From Isoetes taiwanensis (taxonomy: Eukaryota; Streptophyta; Lycopodiopsida; Isoetales; Isoetaceae): a stretch of 64,000 bases of DNA. The DNA is taken from contig JAJEKV010000080.1 in the NCBI GenBank assembly GCA_021234155.1, positions 910,182-974,181 on the forward strand. The letters run 5' to 3'. Below, one piece after another: positions 1 through 9,920 of the stretch (position 1 is its first letter; each line of letters begins with the position of its first letter). The notes under the pieces are model-generated. The model had not been told where the DNA came from, made no database searches, and saw only the letters and a list, made by a program, of their open reading frames with translations. Made by a program: the position numbers and the translations under genes.

Positions 1-65
1 TGAGTTCATTGGTTTAATCTAAATTATGTGATTTTGAGTTATTGAATTATGCTCTAATTTTCACA
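1..65 (+). repeat. 3' end of the 5' LTR of copia 1
   Basis: These bases match the end of the 3' LTR at about 8169-8233 with a few substitutions. They finish in the expected CA at position 65, immediately before the primer-binding site. The rest of this LTR lies to the left of the window. Confidence 0.9.
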
Positions 66-67
66 TA

Positions 68-80
68 TGGTATCAGAGCA
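68..80 (+). other. Primer-binding site (initiator Met tRNA) of copia 1
   Basis: TGGTATCAGAGCA is the canonical plant copia primer-binding site, complementary to the 3' end of initiator Met tRNA. It sits two bases after the LTR end. Confidence 0.9.
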
Positions 81-109
81 GGTTAAGTGTTCAATGGAAA
101 TTGTCCAGA

Positions 110-590
110 ATGTCAAGTAGATTCAGGGCAAGTCTTTTGAGTGCTGTAGATGTGTATAAAGGTGGTCCTGGCTTCCAAGTGTGGAAGGACTCTATAATAC
201 GCATCTTAGAAGTGGAGGAACTTTGGGATCTGGTCAATCCTTTAGGTGACAATTCACCAAGCACAGGCATGAGATCATCTGCAAGTGTTGTTGCAAGATC
301 TGGAGGAACTAAATGCTAATGAGTCAGAAAGCTCGGGAGAAGTCAATTTTGCTGAATCTGCTGAAGGAGTTAAAGGCACCAAAACCGAGTATGCAAGAGT
401 GAAGGAGGCACAAGGAATTATTTCTTCCAAGGTAAGTCCTACTATAAGATTAAAGTTAAGGAGATGCAAGGGGAAAAGGGGGAAGAAAACCCGCTGGAAC
501 TTTTATTGCTAAAGAACATGAAAGTGAAGATAAAGAGTGCACGGAAGATGAGGAAGAGGTAACTAATAAATTTGTTGTACTTGATGAAAA
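110..590 (+). pseudogene. Copia 1 gag remnant with internal deletion
   Basis: The reading frame from the ATG at 110 begins with an N-terminal gag sequence (GGPGFQVWKD) that matches the copia 2 gag start (GGSGFQVWKA). It shifts frame around 285-320. A segment matching copia 2 VNEAKGIICSKV follows, then an abrupt jump into the tail just before the protease. The capsid C-terminal part and the CCHC zinc knuckles present in copia 2 are missing. This looks like an internal deletion plus frameshifts, so no functional capsid protein is possible. Confidence 0.8.
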
Positions 591-1158
591 AGTTGCTAAC
601 AAAAATTCTCATTCTCTTGTAGTTGATAGTGGAGCTGAAAGATCAGTAGTGCAAACTACTGATCTACTCAAGAAAGTCTCCAAAAATCATACAAGAAGTG
701 TGCAAGTGGGAAATGGAGCTCTACAAGCCATTGAAGGAAGGGGATTGTTGCAGTTGACAGACCTAGAAGGGAAGGTAGTTGATATTGAAAATGCTTTATG
801 CGTGCCTAGCATAATTAAAAACTTGATTTCTGTTAGTCAGTTAGTAGATCTTGGCTATAAAGTCAATTTTGACTCTCATGAATGTAATATCTTTTTGGGA
901 AATGAAAAGAAGTTTATTGCCAAACGTGTGGGAAATCTTTTTCAGTTGGAAAATTCAGTTTATGATGAAATTAATGCTGTGTGTACTCCAGACTTCAAAT
1001 TGTGGCATAGCAGGTTAGCTCATACTCATTTTAACAATATTAAGGGATTAACCAAGAAGGGTTGGATTGAATGCCACATTACAGACTCTGGAAAACTAGT
1101 TTGTGAAGGATGTGCATTGGGAAAACTTAACAGGTTGCCTTTTAAGAGAAGCAAAAAT
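591..1158 (+). pseudogene. Copia 1 aspartic protease and integrase N-terminal zinc domain
   Basis: The protease active-site motif VVDSGAERSVV lies at about 619-651. It is followed by the conserved stretch ending NLISVSQLVDLGY. The gag-pre-integrase domain has the HHCC zinc pattern: two histidines in LWHSRLAHTHFN and two cysteines in CEGCALGK. The frame breaks at 1158, where the minus-strand LINE begins; the integrase core resumes at about 4691. In copia 2 the two halves are continuous, so this is an insertion break and not a natural end. Confidence 0.9.
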
Positions 1159-1180
1159 AGAATAGAATAGAATAGAATAT
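1158..1180 (-). repeat. AATAG microsatellite tail of LINE A
   Basis: Tandem AATAG units (ATTCT on the sense strand) lie exactly where the LINE meets the interrupted integrase codons. They are followed inward by the LINE 3' end motif TTTTATCGTC. The same motif and a GAATT/GAACT-type tail recur at 58165-58225, so the short-repeat tail is a family property. Confidence 0.8.
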
Positions 1181-1246
1181 GATTTTATCGTCCACGGAGA
1201 CCAACTGGCCTATGGGACCCAAGTACAAAGAGAGAGCAGCAGGCGT

Positions 1247-1311
1247 ATTACTACCAGGATTAAAAAACCCCCGCCCCGAAGGGTTTTCGGGGGAAAAACC
1301 TTAGTAGCAAT
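1247..1311 (-). ncRNA. Putative ENE (U-rich triple-helix RNA stability element) in the LINE A 3' region
   Basis: Read on the minus strand (sense for the LINE), the segment folds into an outer stem closed by AGG/CCU. A U-rich internal loop follows (U5 at 1298-1294, U6 at 1267-1262), then a CCCCCG/CGGGGG stem, an AAAA bulge and a CCC/GGG stem capped by a UUCG tetraloop (1280-1277). A U-rich internal loop between GC-rich stems is the defining architecture of the ENE, which clamps a poly(A) or A-rich tract in a triple helix and blocks decay. ENEs are known from viral and long non-coding RNAs and from plant transposon RNAs. A second copy with compensatory changes lies at 12857-12937. Function is inferred from structure only. 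Confidence 0.72.
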
Positions 1312-1599
1312 AAGGATGCTGACATACTTTGCCTGATTATATACATAATCACAAGTACACCGAGGTTAATGTCCGGGACAGGGGCATAACTCGAGTCCGC
1401 CGTATCCATTACCTCCCTGAGGTACGATCCCAACAAGCCCTACAGAGGCCGTGCTCGGTAGCTCATGCAAGGCCCGATGGGGCACAACTAAGCACCGAGC
1501 ATACCGAGCCCGGATATGCTCGTCTGGACAACGCCCACGGAGGCGTGACTTTCATCCTCAATGGCGCCTTGTTGACAAGACGGCGGACTCTGTCCTCAC

Positions 1600-4500
1600 G
1601 CGGCTCTCCGACCATCTCCCCGCCTCAATGCGGAGGTGGTGCGCTGTCGCGAATGGAGGCAATCACCACTGCGCTTTTCATGGGTAGATGGGTGCGCGGT
1701 AGTGGTGTGGGCCATCCGCGTGAGCATGGGATTAACTTCGCCTTGTCGATAATTTGCCACCTTGACATGTGACGGGGCCTCTGCATCCCAAAGCTTGGCC
1801 ATGAAGCAAGCATCAAATCTTGCTTCAAGGCAGCGCGTTCCTTCGGTGTATGCACTGGTCCACATCTGTGTGCCTGCACATTCCATAGCGAGAACCACTG
1901 GGCTTGCTTGTCTTTCCAGCAGGCTTTGAGTCGCTGCGGGCCCATCACCACTGCCAAAGCAAGGTTGGGCAGCCGGGCTTCATCCATAGCCACCACCTTC
2001 TGGAAGTAAACAATGTGGCGTTCAGTAGCGACCCTCTCAGAATGGAAGGAAGCCCCATCTCCTGGAGCAAGATCTGATATGGGACCGTGGATTTCACTCC
2101 CAGTGCCCGGGCCAAGAAGGCCTTCTGTACCTGCTCTAGATCGTTCCAAGTGGTGAGGAATATCACTGGCCCCCACACTTCTGCCCCATAGAGGAGGACC
2201 GGTTCAACCAAGGCCCTGAACAAGTGTGCCTGGTGATCCCATGCATCTGACTCTGCCTTATTCTTGTTGTTTTGCATTGCATACAAGGCTTTCCGACTGC
2301 GACCCGTAACGATGGATGCATCCTAGTGTGTGGTAGTAGAAAACTCAATGCCCAAATACTTATAAAAGCCCGAGCCACCTCCACTACACTTACCCTGGTA
2401 AGTGAATGAGGGAAGGCGTGGATCTTAGGGATGATGGGACCAGCAGCACCCTTGTCTTGGCCAAGTTAACTCTCATGTCAATGAATTGGCAGAAAGTGTC
2501 CAAAGCATCCAGGTGGCGTTGCATGTCCTCTGGGGTATATGCGAGCAGGGCAACATCATCAGCATATATGAGTTGCCGGATTATGTGGTGCATCAATGAA
2601 GCCTCCCCCTCCCCCGTGCTCAGCTAGCCATTCTTCTAGCTGGTCAATGTACAAGCCGAAGAGCGTCGGGAATAGAGGGCAGCCCTGGCGCACCCCAATG
2701 CTACTAACAACGGGCTCCCCCGACAGTGTGAGACGACCGGAGCAAGCCTGCGTCGCGATGCCAGATATAGCATTACGCAAGTCGGCGGGGGTCCCTAGCT
2801 GTCTCAATCTATCCCACAACTTATCCCGAGGCACGCGTGTCAAAAGCCTTTGCGAAATCCACAAAAGCAACAAGATCATGATTAAGGCCGATTCGGCTAT
2901 CCTCTATGAGTGTTCGCAGAGTGAAGATATGGTCAATAGTAGAATCTTTGGGGGAAGCCTGCTGCGTGAGAGCCCGCACTTCTCCATCCTCTGCCCAAAG
3001 TGTCAATCGCCGGCTCAAATCCCGGCAAGCAACTTGGCAAAGACAGAGCCCCGACCATAATGGTGCGATAGTTGGTCAATGGCTGTGGGGTCCCCTGCTT
3101 TGTATATGGGCACAACTCTACCGGTAGTCCAAAGCTTGGGGAAGCCTTCTTGCAATGCCCTCGTTGAAGAGTGTTGTGAGAACCGGCACCATTGGGGGCC
3201 GACCCCACTTGAGAAGCTCGCACATACCATCCAAATCTGGCGCCTTCCCGTTAGCGGCGTTGCGGGCCCATTATGACATCCCCTTCAAGAATGACCCGGT
3301 GCTAGGCACATGCATGGAGGTACTAGTGCCCCTGCTTCCCATTGGGTCATCACAAATGCTGCAAGTATCTCACCCATTGTTCCGGGTAATATTTCCTGTA
3401 AGTGGGGGGCTTACTCAAGACCTTTCTCCGTAAGGCCCTAGGGTGGCGGTCTAGAAGACCAAACATCTGTGGGTTGGTGCTCACTTAAGGTACCTGGATT
3501 TCTTGGTCTTGAGGAAGGAGCGGTATTGACCGGACGGACTGCTTGGGCGAATGGTGGGGTCCAGCACTTGGCGGAGCCATCGTTTCAGCTCCCGACATTC
3601 GTCATCGAACTAGTGATTGCGGGGGAAGGTGGTTGCAGCCCCTGTGGATCGTCGAGAGCGGCCTCTCCCAAAGCATCTGTCCCCTACCCTCAGAAGGAGC
3701 TGGTTCAGCTGGGCCGTCTGCTGTTGAAGTGTGGGGAGTTGCAGCATTCCGCAGCTCATGCTCAAGCATCCTCGCATAGACCGCCGCATGATCATAGTCC
3801 AGACGCAACCGTGGTACATGGGGTGTTGGGGCAATGGGTGCTCGGTTGGCCTGCCAATCTATCTGCAAGAACAGGGGCTGATGGTCGGAGTCTACTTCCT
3901 CGTCCCTACCACTGTCCCCCACACTAAAGCGAGTGATCAAGTGTAGGCATTGCTCGTCGTCGCTAGCACGTAATCCACCACACCGGCCGCCCCACGGTTC
4001 TCCCCGTCTACAAGTGAAGCGGTGGAGGATCGGCCCTTTGTGCCCGACCCATTGCAAATGACCGTCAAAGATACTACCCGGCAAAGAATAAAGCCGGGCC
4101 ATACCGTCACCTGGCGTCATCGGACGCCCTTGGCCAAACCATCTCTGCGAGGTCCATTTGCAACACATCCTCAGCTAGAGGTGCGAATTTTGGGATCTGC
4201 TCTGCCCCTGTGCGCGCATTGAAATCTCCAAGCAACATGACCTTGCCCAATTGTGCATGCTGGCGTATGTCATCATATAGATCGACATAGGGCTCCCGCT
4301 CGCCCACATCCAAGTGCGTGTGGTAAAAGTTGCTCTCAGCATGTGGGAAGTAGCAAGCCGCCACAAAGAGAGGACTGCCATCGCTGTTTTGCACTCGTAC
4401 CCACAGGTATCTGTTGTGCCTGTCTGCCTTGCACAGGGAGACCGATTGGGCCAAGGTTGTCTGGTAGTAACACGCAATTCCTCTGTGTCCTCGTTTCCCG

Positions 4501-4667
4501 GTGCACTCATTGAAGACGGAGTAGCGCTGGTATCCTGGCAAATCAGGTAGCCTGTGACCAGCATGTTCCCATGTTTCCATGAGGAAGATAAGGTCCATGT
4601 CCATGGCGACGGAATTGAGACTGTCCCCCTTCTGCCATGGAAAGCCACGGCAATTCCAGGATACCAC
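1600..4667 (-). pseudogene. LINE family A endonuclease-reverse transcriptase polyprotein, frameshifted
   Basis: From right to left, the endonuclease starts near 4667 (MVSWNCRGFPW). It contains the METW motif and LLGDFNARTG, and after a frameshift near 4130 ends with the SDHQPLFLQI catalytic motif (about 3825-3860). The RT follows in several frames: LWTTGRVVPIYKAGDP (about 3140), VAFVDFAKAFDT (about 2840), GVRQGCPL (about 2680) and the catalytic LIYADDVALL (about 2570). The thumb region has the LYGAEVW motif (about 2190). The stretch to about 1600 is the C-terminal tail, where I see no RNase H. At least five frame changes mean it cannot be translated whole. Confidence 0.87.
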
Positions 4668-4690
4668 GCTGAGGCACGATCCCTATTTAG

Positions 4691-5370
4691 TGGCAGGAGA
4701 AGTATTGGAACTTGTGCACACTGACTTATGTGGACCTCTCAATGTGAAAGGAAGAACAAACAAAAGGTACTTTATATCATTCATAGATGATCATTCTAGA
4801 AAATGCAAATGTTATTGTTTGGAAAAAAAATCACAAGCATTGAATGCTTTCAAGCATTATGTGACTGAAATGGAGAGACAAACTGGAAAAAAGGTGAAGT
4901 GCATTCGATCTGATAGGGGAGGAGAATACTTGTCCACTAAATTTAGGCTTTTTTGCATTGCTAATGGGATAAAAAGGCAGATGACTTGTAGGTATACCCC
5001 TCAGCAGAATGGTGTTGCAGAAAGAAGAAATAGGACTTTAATGGATGCTGTCAGATCCATGATCAAGGCTAGTGGTCTACCTAACTATCTATGGAAGGAA
5101 GCATTGAAGACTGCTGTAACCATACAAAATAGACTGCCATCTTCAAGTTTACAAGGTAACACTCCTGACCTTGTGTGGTCAAGTAACAAAATTAATTTAG
5201 ATTATGACATGTTCAAAGTATATGGTTGTTTAGCATATGCTCACATACCCTCTGAATTGAGAAAGAAATTGGACAACAAAGCTGAAGTAGGGTTTCTAGT
5301 AGGGTATGATGAAGAAAGTAAGGGGTTCAGAATCGAGGTTAGTAGTTGTGAGCAGGGACGTGTTATTTGA
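4691..5370 (+). pseudogene. Copia 1 integrase catalytic core
   Basis: The frame resumes after the LINE with VLELVHTDLCGPLNVKG, carrying the first catalytic aspartate. The second lies in IRSDRGGEYLS and the glutamate in NGVAERRNR, giving a full D,D-35-E rve domain. The sequence continues to VGYDEESKGF, typical of the copia integrase C-terminal part. A frameshift at about 5330-5370 separates it from the RT frame: the expected SRDVLFDENIVYKDR sequence is only readable in another frame. Confidence 0.9.
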
Positions 5371-6914
5371 TGAAAATATTGTCTATAAAGACAGACAGCA
5401 TAAAACAAACTGAACAAAACAGGGACACTGTTGGAGAAACTTGTAACAAACCAATGGATACCATATTGGATACTGATGATGATGAAATAAATCAGGAAGA
5501 AAATCCAAAGGATAGACAACTGCCAGAAAAAGACATACAAGAGAACCACACTGAAGAACCAGGAACCAAAACCAAAAGGAAGTCACAGACTGAAAGACTT
5601 TTAGAGGAAGCTAATATAGATAAAGAAATTTATGGAAGGAATGAGACAGGGAGGAGTAGGAGACTTGAAGCTTTAGGTCATGATTATGACCAAATTATGG
5701 CATTGCTGGCAGATGAAAACATTCCAAGAACAATTAATGAGGCACTAACATGTCCAGACAAGGATAAGTGGGAAGAAGCAATGAATGATGAGCTCTCTTC
5801 ATTTGAGAAAACAGAAACATATGAACTTGTTGAATGCCCAACAGATCACAATATAATTAGAAGTAAATGGATCTTCAAGATTAAAGAAGGAGTGGATGGT
5901 ACAAAAAGGTACAAAGCTCGCCTTGTTGCACAAGGATTTACACAAAAGAAAGGGAAAGACTTTGAAGAAACCTACTCACCTATTGTCAAGCTTACAAGTA
6001 TAAGAGTGCTTTTCGGATTGGCAAATGCTCTAAATCTCGAGCTGCATCAAATGGATGTGAAAACAACATTTCTTAATGCAAGATTGGATGAAAAAGTTTA
6101 CATGAGGCAGGCTCCAGGTTATGAAAGGGGCAAAAATAAAGTTTGGAGACTGAATAGAGCTGTTTATGGACTTAAACAAGCTCCAAGGGAATGGTATTTT
6201 TGCATAAATAATTATCTCAAAGGACAGGGTTTTGAAAAGTTGCAAAATGATGGCAATATATACAGATATAAGGTGGAAAATAAGTATTGCATTATAGCTT
6301 TGTATGTAGACGATTGTATCATGGTTGCTAATGATGCAAAAACACTGAACTTGTGCAAAACCATATTGAAAGCCAGATATAAGATGACAGACTTAGGAGA
6401 GCTGAAACATTTTTTGGGAATCGAGGTCACAAGGGATAGAGAAAATAATTGGCTGAAATTAACTCAAGGAAAGCATATTGATAATATGCTGAACAGATTC
6501 AATATGAGAGATGCTCACATTGTTAAAACACCAGTGGTCCCAGGACATAGGTTGACAGCAGAAAAGGAAATGACTGATAAAGAGAAGGAAGAAATGGAGA
6601 AGACACCTTACAGAGAGTTAGTTGGATGCTTGCTGTATCTTGCTAACAATAGCAGGCCGGACATATCCTATATAGTCAATATCTTAAGTAGAAATTGCAA
6701 TAATCCAACTAGAGAACACTGGCTGGCAGGGAAAAGAGTATTAAAATATCTCAAGGGTACAAGAGATCAAGGAATAATGTATGATTCAAAGGATCTCAAT
6801 ATTTATGCCTATAGTGATGCAGATTGGGGTGGAGATCTGGCTTCACGAAAATCCACTTCTGGCTTTGTGGTATTCTTAGCAGGAGGAGCAATAAATTGGA
6901 AATGTAAAAAATAG
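5367..6914 (+). pseudogene. Copia 1 reverse transcriptase and start of RNase H, ending at a nonsense codon
   Basis: The frame covers an acidic linker and the RVT_2 reverse transcriptase, with KWIFKIKEG, KARLVAQGF, a degenerate VKTTFLNA in place of the usual TAFLNG-type motif, [11 protein letters not shown] and the catalytic LYVDDCIM near 6300-6323. The RNase H starts with YSDADWGGD and STSGFVVF. The frame ends at TAG 6912-6914 in the motif WKCKK*SAIAMSSAE, where related copias have a glutamine. This fits a CAG-to-TAG change. Confidence 0.92.
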
Positions 6915-7262
6915 AGTGCAATAGCAATGTCTTCAGCTGAAGATGAATATGCTGCTTCCTCTTTAGTGGCAAGGGAGATTGCATGGCTGAGAAGGCTATT
7001 GGAAGAATTGAACTACAAACAGATGGCACCTACAGAAATCTTCACTGATTCTCAAAGTTGTATAGCAATTGCAAAAAATCCCATTGACCACGAAAGAACA
7101 AAGCATATTGAGTTAAACATGCATTTTATCAGGGATTTGGTTTCAAAGGATTACATCAAATTAGTATATGTGAGTACATCAGAACAAGTAGCAGATGTGT
7201 TCACAAAGGCCTTGCCAGAAAACAAATTTGTACAGTTCAGGAATGCACCCAAAGTTCAGTAA
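6915..7262 (+). pseudogene. Copia 1 RNase H C-terminal part
   Basis: The same frame continues past the stop with SAIAMSSAEDEYAASS, then FTDSQSCIAIAKNP, ERTKHIELNMHFIRD and VADVFTKALP. These are the conserved C-terminal motifs of copia RNase H. The frame ends at 7260, about 330 bases before the 3' LTR. Confidence 0.9.
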
Positions 7263-7596
7263 TACAATAGAGGAGGAGAAAGTTTACTGGTTAGTGCATA
7301 ATGTATTTGAACTAAAGTTCTCATCAGGAGAAACAGTGCAGTTGAGCCTACAACATAATTCAGGAAAATAGTGCAGTACAGACTTGTATAAGACATTCAA
7401 TAGTCACTGCAACAACTTATTTGGAGCAAAAGTTTTATCAGTGGAATTATGTAGGCTGAGCGTAAAGCCCTTTTAACAAAATAGTGCAGTTCAGACATGC
7501 ACTGGAAAAACTTAGCAAAGAGTGCAGTTCAGACATGCACATCACTGCTCAATGTATATAGATTGGAGATTATGTGATTATGCAATAAAGGAGGAG
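7263..7596 (+). other. Copia 1 untranslated region ending in the polypurine tract
   Basis: No reading frame is supported here. The segment has a repeated phrase AGTGCAGTTCAGACATGCAC (about 7482-7540) of unknown role. It ends in the purine-rich AAAGGAGGAG (7587-7596) directly before the LTR start, which is the expected primer for plus-strand synthesis. Confidence 0.8.
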
Positions 7597-8233
7597 TGTT
7601 GGAATATGTTATTGCATAATTCACCTAGGCAATATGCCTTAACAGCAAAATGCCCTAGATGTTCAGTCAGTACAATGAATATGAATAGCTATCACAGGTG
7701 CAGACTTATCTGTGTAACTCAAATGAAGAAGGGGACGTTAGAACTTTATGGTATTAAGGTTAAACGGTTTACATTGAGGAGATGGGTTCATTAAACCATT
7801 GCACCATTGAGTTTAAATTTTTAATGTGGTAATATGAATATAGTAGATCGCATTTTGGAGGCAAATAGAAATTAAAAAAGGAAACACTGATCTACAGCCG
7901 GACCGATCTGCTAAATAATCTCCTTAACCGTCGAAGTACAGCTTAAGATGCAGAGATATTGATGAGAATCATATACAGTGATTAAGAGGTGTCGCGAGCT
8001 TGAACAAAAGGGGACATTCTCGAAGGTTTAAGAATTGTATCAGTTCAACCATTGGTTTACAATTCTTGGTTATAGTGTAAATAATACAAGTGCATTATTG
8101 AATCATTCTATTGGCATTTATCACTTGTGTTATTGAATTGAATACTATAGGATTATCTTAATATCTTGTGAGTTCATTGGTTTAATCTAAAGTATGTGAT
8201 TTTGAATTATTGAATTATACTTTAATTCTCACA
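7597..8233 (+). repeat. 3' LTR of copia 1
   Basis: The LTR starts TGTTGGAATATG right after the polypurine tract and ends in CA at 8233. Its last 65 bases match window positions 1-65. Its length is 637 bp. Confidence 0.9.
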
Positions 8234-8400
8234 CAAAAGGGACGAAAAAGGAAGAAATGTGATATATCGAAAAGGCACATGAGAAAGCGAGAAAATGAAG
8301 CACATAGATGTTAGAATATTATTCAATGGTTACAATGGTCATATAACCTTGCATGGGGACACGTGGCGCATATGTGTTGATTAGACCGACAAAAGCAGAA

Positions 8401-8408
8401 TATTTATA
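8401..8408 (+). promoter_or_regulatory. Candidate TATA box of the copia 2 LTR
   Basis: TATTTATA lies about 35 bases downstream of the CACGTGGC motif and is conserved in the 3' LTR near 14260. Such a pair near the middle of a plant LTR usually marks the U3 promoter. This is a motif reading only. Confidence 0.35.
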
Positions 8409-8680
8409 CAGAACAATCAGACCAAAAACTCAGATATACAGTCGAATAGTTGATTACTGTTCGTAATCTGGAATCAGCCGAAATCAGTTGTAAACAGGTC
8501 GGATTTGGTCGGATTCTTCATGGGTCTTCAGGGGATGCCGATGATGGTCCTTTTATGAACGTTTTTTTATTGCCCAGGCTTTTCTAGCCCGAATTCTTGA
8601 ACAAGCGGGGGATCGCCATGTGCTCTGGGTTTTTTACCTAGATTGCTCAGGATGCAGCGAATCGCTCATAAAAATATAGC

Positions 8681-8910
8681 CCTCTGATTACTTTTGTTAT
8701 CTTGATAGGAAGGTTGTTGGTTCTGCTATAAAGCCAGCCGATTGTTGATCTGCTTGAGATTTCTATCTGAAGGTAGTTGTTGCTGCTGGTAAAGACCTCT
8801 GATTGCTTTTGTTATCTTGATAGGAAGGTTGCTGATTCAGCTATAAAGCCAGCCGATTGTTGATGTGCTTGAGATTTCTATCTGAAGGTAGCTGTTGCTG
8901 CTTGTAAAGA
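8681..8910 (+). repeat. 115-bp tandem duplication inside the copia 2 LTR
   Basis: Two units (8681-8795 and 8796-8910) each begin CCTCTGATT and contain CTATAAAGCCAGCCGATTG. The same duplication is present in the 3' LTR from about 14549, so it pre-dates the insertion and belongs to the family. Confidence 0.85.
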
Positions 8911-8944
8911 CAGCCGACTGTTGATTTGCTGGTGAATTTTGCAT

Positions 8945-8956
8945 TGGTATCAGAGC
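8945..8956 (+). other. Primer-binding site of copia 2
   Basis: TGGTATCAGAGC, complementary to initiator Met tRNA, begins two bases after the LTR end. Confidence 0.92.
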
Positions 8957-8969
8957 CAGTAGGTGCACT

Positions 8970-9920
8970 ATGACCACCCATTTCGGAGCATCTTTGCTCA
9001 ATGCTGTAGAAGTCTATAATGGTGGATCGGGCTTTCAAGTATGGAAAGCCAAGATCAAAAGGGTTCTCAAATCAAAAGGGGTTTGGGATATTGTGAAGCC
9101 GCCAAAAGGAGCAGATAAGTTGCAAGAGGCAATGGCAAGGCTTGAAAAGCTGACACTAAGTGATGAAGGAGTCAAGAAGGAGAAAGATAAGTCAAAAGGC
9201 AAGGCTGGATCATCAGATACAGCAGGAGCTGCTTCACCAAAGGTTAACGAGGCAAAAGGTATTATCTGTAGCAAGGTAGGTTCTAGTATTTTGCTGAAAT
9301 TGCAAGGGCTTTCTCCTCAAGATATGTGGTTGTATCTTTTAAAAAATTATGAAAGTAAATCATCGTCACAAATTGATGTACTGGAAAAAGAGCTAAGACG
9401 TCTTAAATATCGTGAAGGTAATCTAGAAGTTTTCTTTCAAACTTTGGATATGATATTATTTGATCTAAAAGCTGTTGGCGCTTTGTTTTCAAAAGAAGCC
9501 GAGTTACTAGCTATCTCAAGAGCTTTTTCTGATTATGAACAAATAGCAATTCTGATAAGAAATGTAGCAAGGAGTCGTGAAGAAGCGGAAAGAATTGCTC
9601 GCACAGAAATCGAACAGAAAAGGGTTGTAAAGGATGAGAATGAAGGGGTCGAGGTTTTATATGCTAGTCGATCTCAGGGTCGTAGAGGTAAGAAAAGAAA
9701 ACTTGGTCCCTGCTTTGTCTGCAATGAATATGGTCATGTGAAAGCTAACTGCCCGAATTTAACTAAAGAGGCTTTTTGTTATAATTGTGGTGGGAGGGGA
9801 CATATTTCATCTAAGTATTCCAGCCCAAAGAATCAAGGAAGAAGAGGAGGAGCACGTGGTACTATAAGAGGAAGAGGTAAGAGATCTAATTTTAACAAAT
9901 GTGAAAGAAGAAGATATTGA
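8970..9920 (+). pseudogene. Copia 2 gag (capsid) with one intact and one damaged zinc knuckle
   Basis: The frame is 316 residues from the ATG at 8970, the first ATG after the primer site. The N-terminal part matches copia gag (GFQVWKAKIKRVL). The central capsid shows LKYREGNLEVFFQTLD, typical of the UBN2/gag_pre family. Knuckle 1 reads CFVCNEYGHVKANC, an intact CCHC. Knuckle 2 reads CYNCGGRGHISSKY, where the last cysteine has become tyrosine. A frameshift near 9900 breaks the gag-pol fusion that copia elements normally encode as one frame. The capsid itself could still be translated. Confidence 0.88.

Larger units (their letters stand above)
1159..4690 (-). mobile_element. APE-type LINE (family A), inserted in the copia 1 integrase
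   Basis: This non-LTR retrotransposon reads leftwards. It has an apurinic-type endonuclease, a reverse transcriptase with YADD, a 3' non-coding region and a microsatellite tail of AATAG repeats rather than poly(A). No ORF1 is seen before the endonuclease. The RT lacks the plant-L1 features of the two LINEs at 25-31 and 38-45 kb, and the short-repeat tail points to the RTE/Jockey/CR1 side of the LINE tree; the exact clade needs a phylogeny. Frameshifts make it defective. The right junction with copia sequence is about 4685-4695. I could not identify a clear target duplication. Confidence 0.88.
1..8233 (+). mobile_element. Ty1/copia LTR retrotransposon 1, clipped at window start, carrying a nested LINE
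   Basis: This is a copy-and-paste retrotransposon of the Ty1/copia order (PR, INT, RT, RNase H). The order of protease (DSGA), pre-integrase HHCC, integrase, RT (YVDD) and RNase H along the plus strand is diagnostic of copia rather than gypsy. The last 65 bases of the 5' LTR are present, followed by a primer-binding site complementary to initiator Met tRNA. The 3' LTR is complete. The pol frame is split by a minus-strand LINE and broken by frameshifts and a nonsense codon, so the element is dead. Its proteins are clearly related to those of copia element 2 downstream. The left flank lies outside the window, so its target duplication cannot be checked. Confidence 0.93.
8309..8943 (+). repeat. 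5' LTR of copia 2
   Basis: It starts TGTTAGAATATT and ends GAATTTTGCA just before the primer-binding site. It is 635 bp, against 656 bp for the 3' copy. It contains a G-box-like CACGTGGC (8360-8367), a TATA-like box and a 115-bp internal tandem duplication. Confidence 0.95.
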
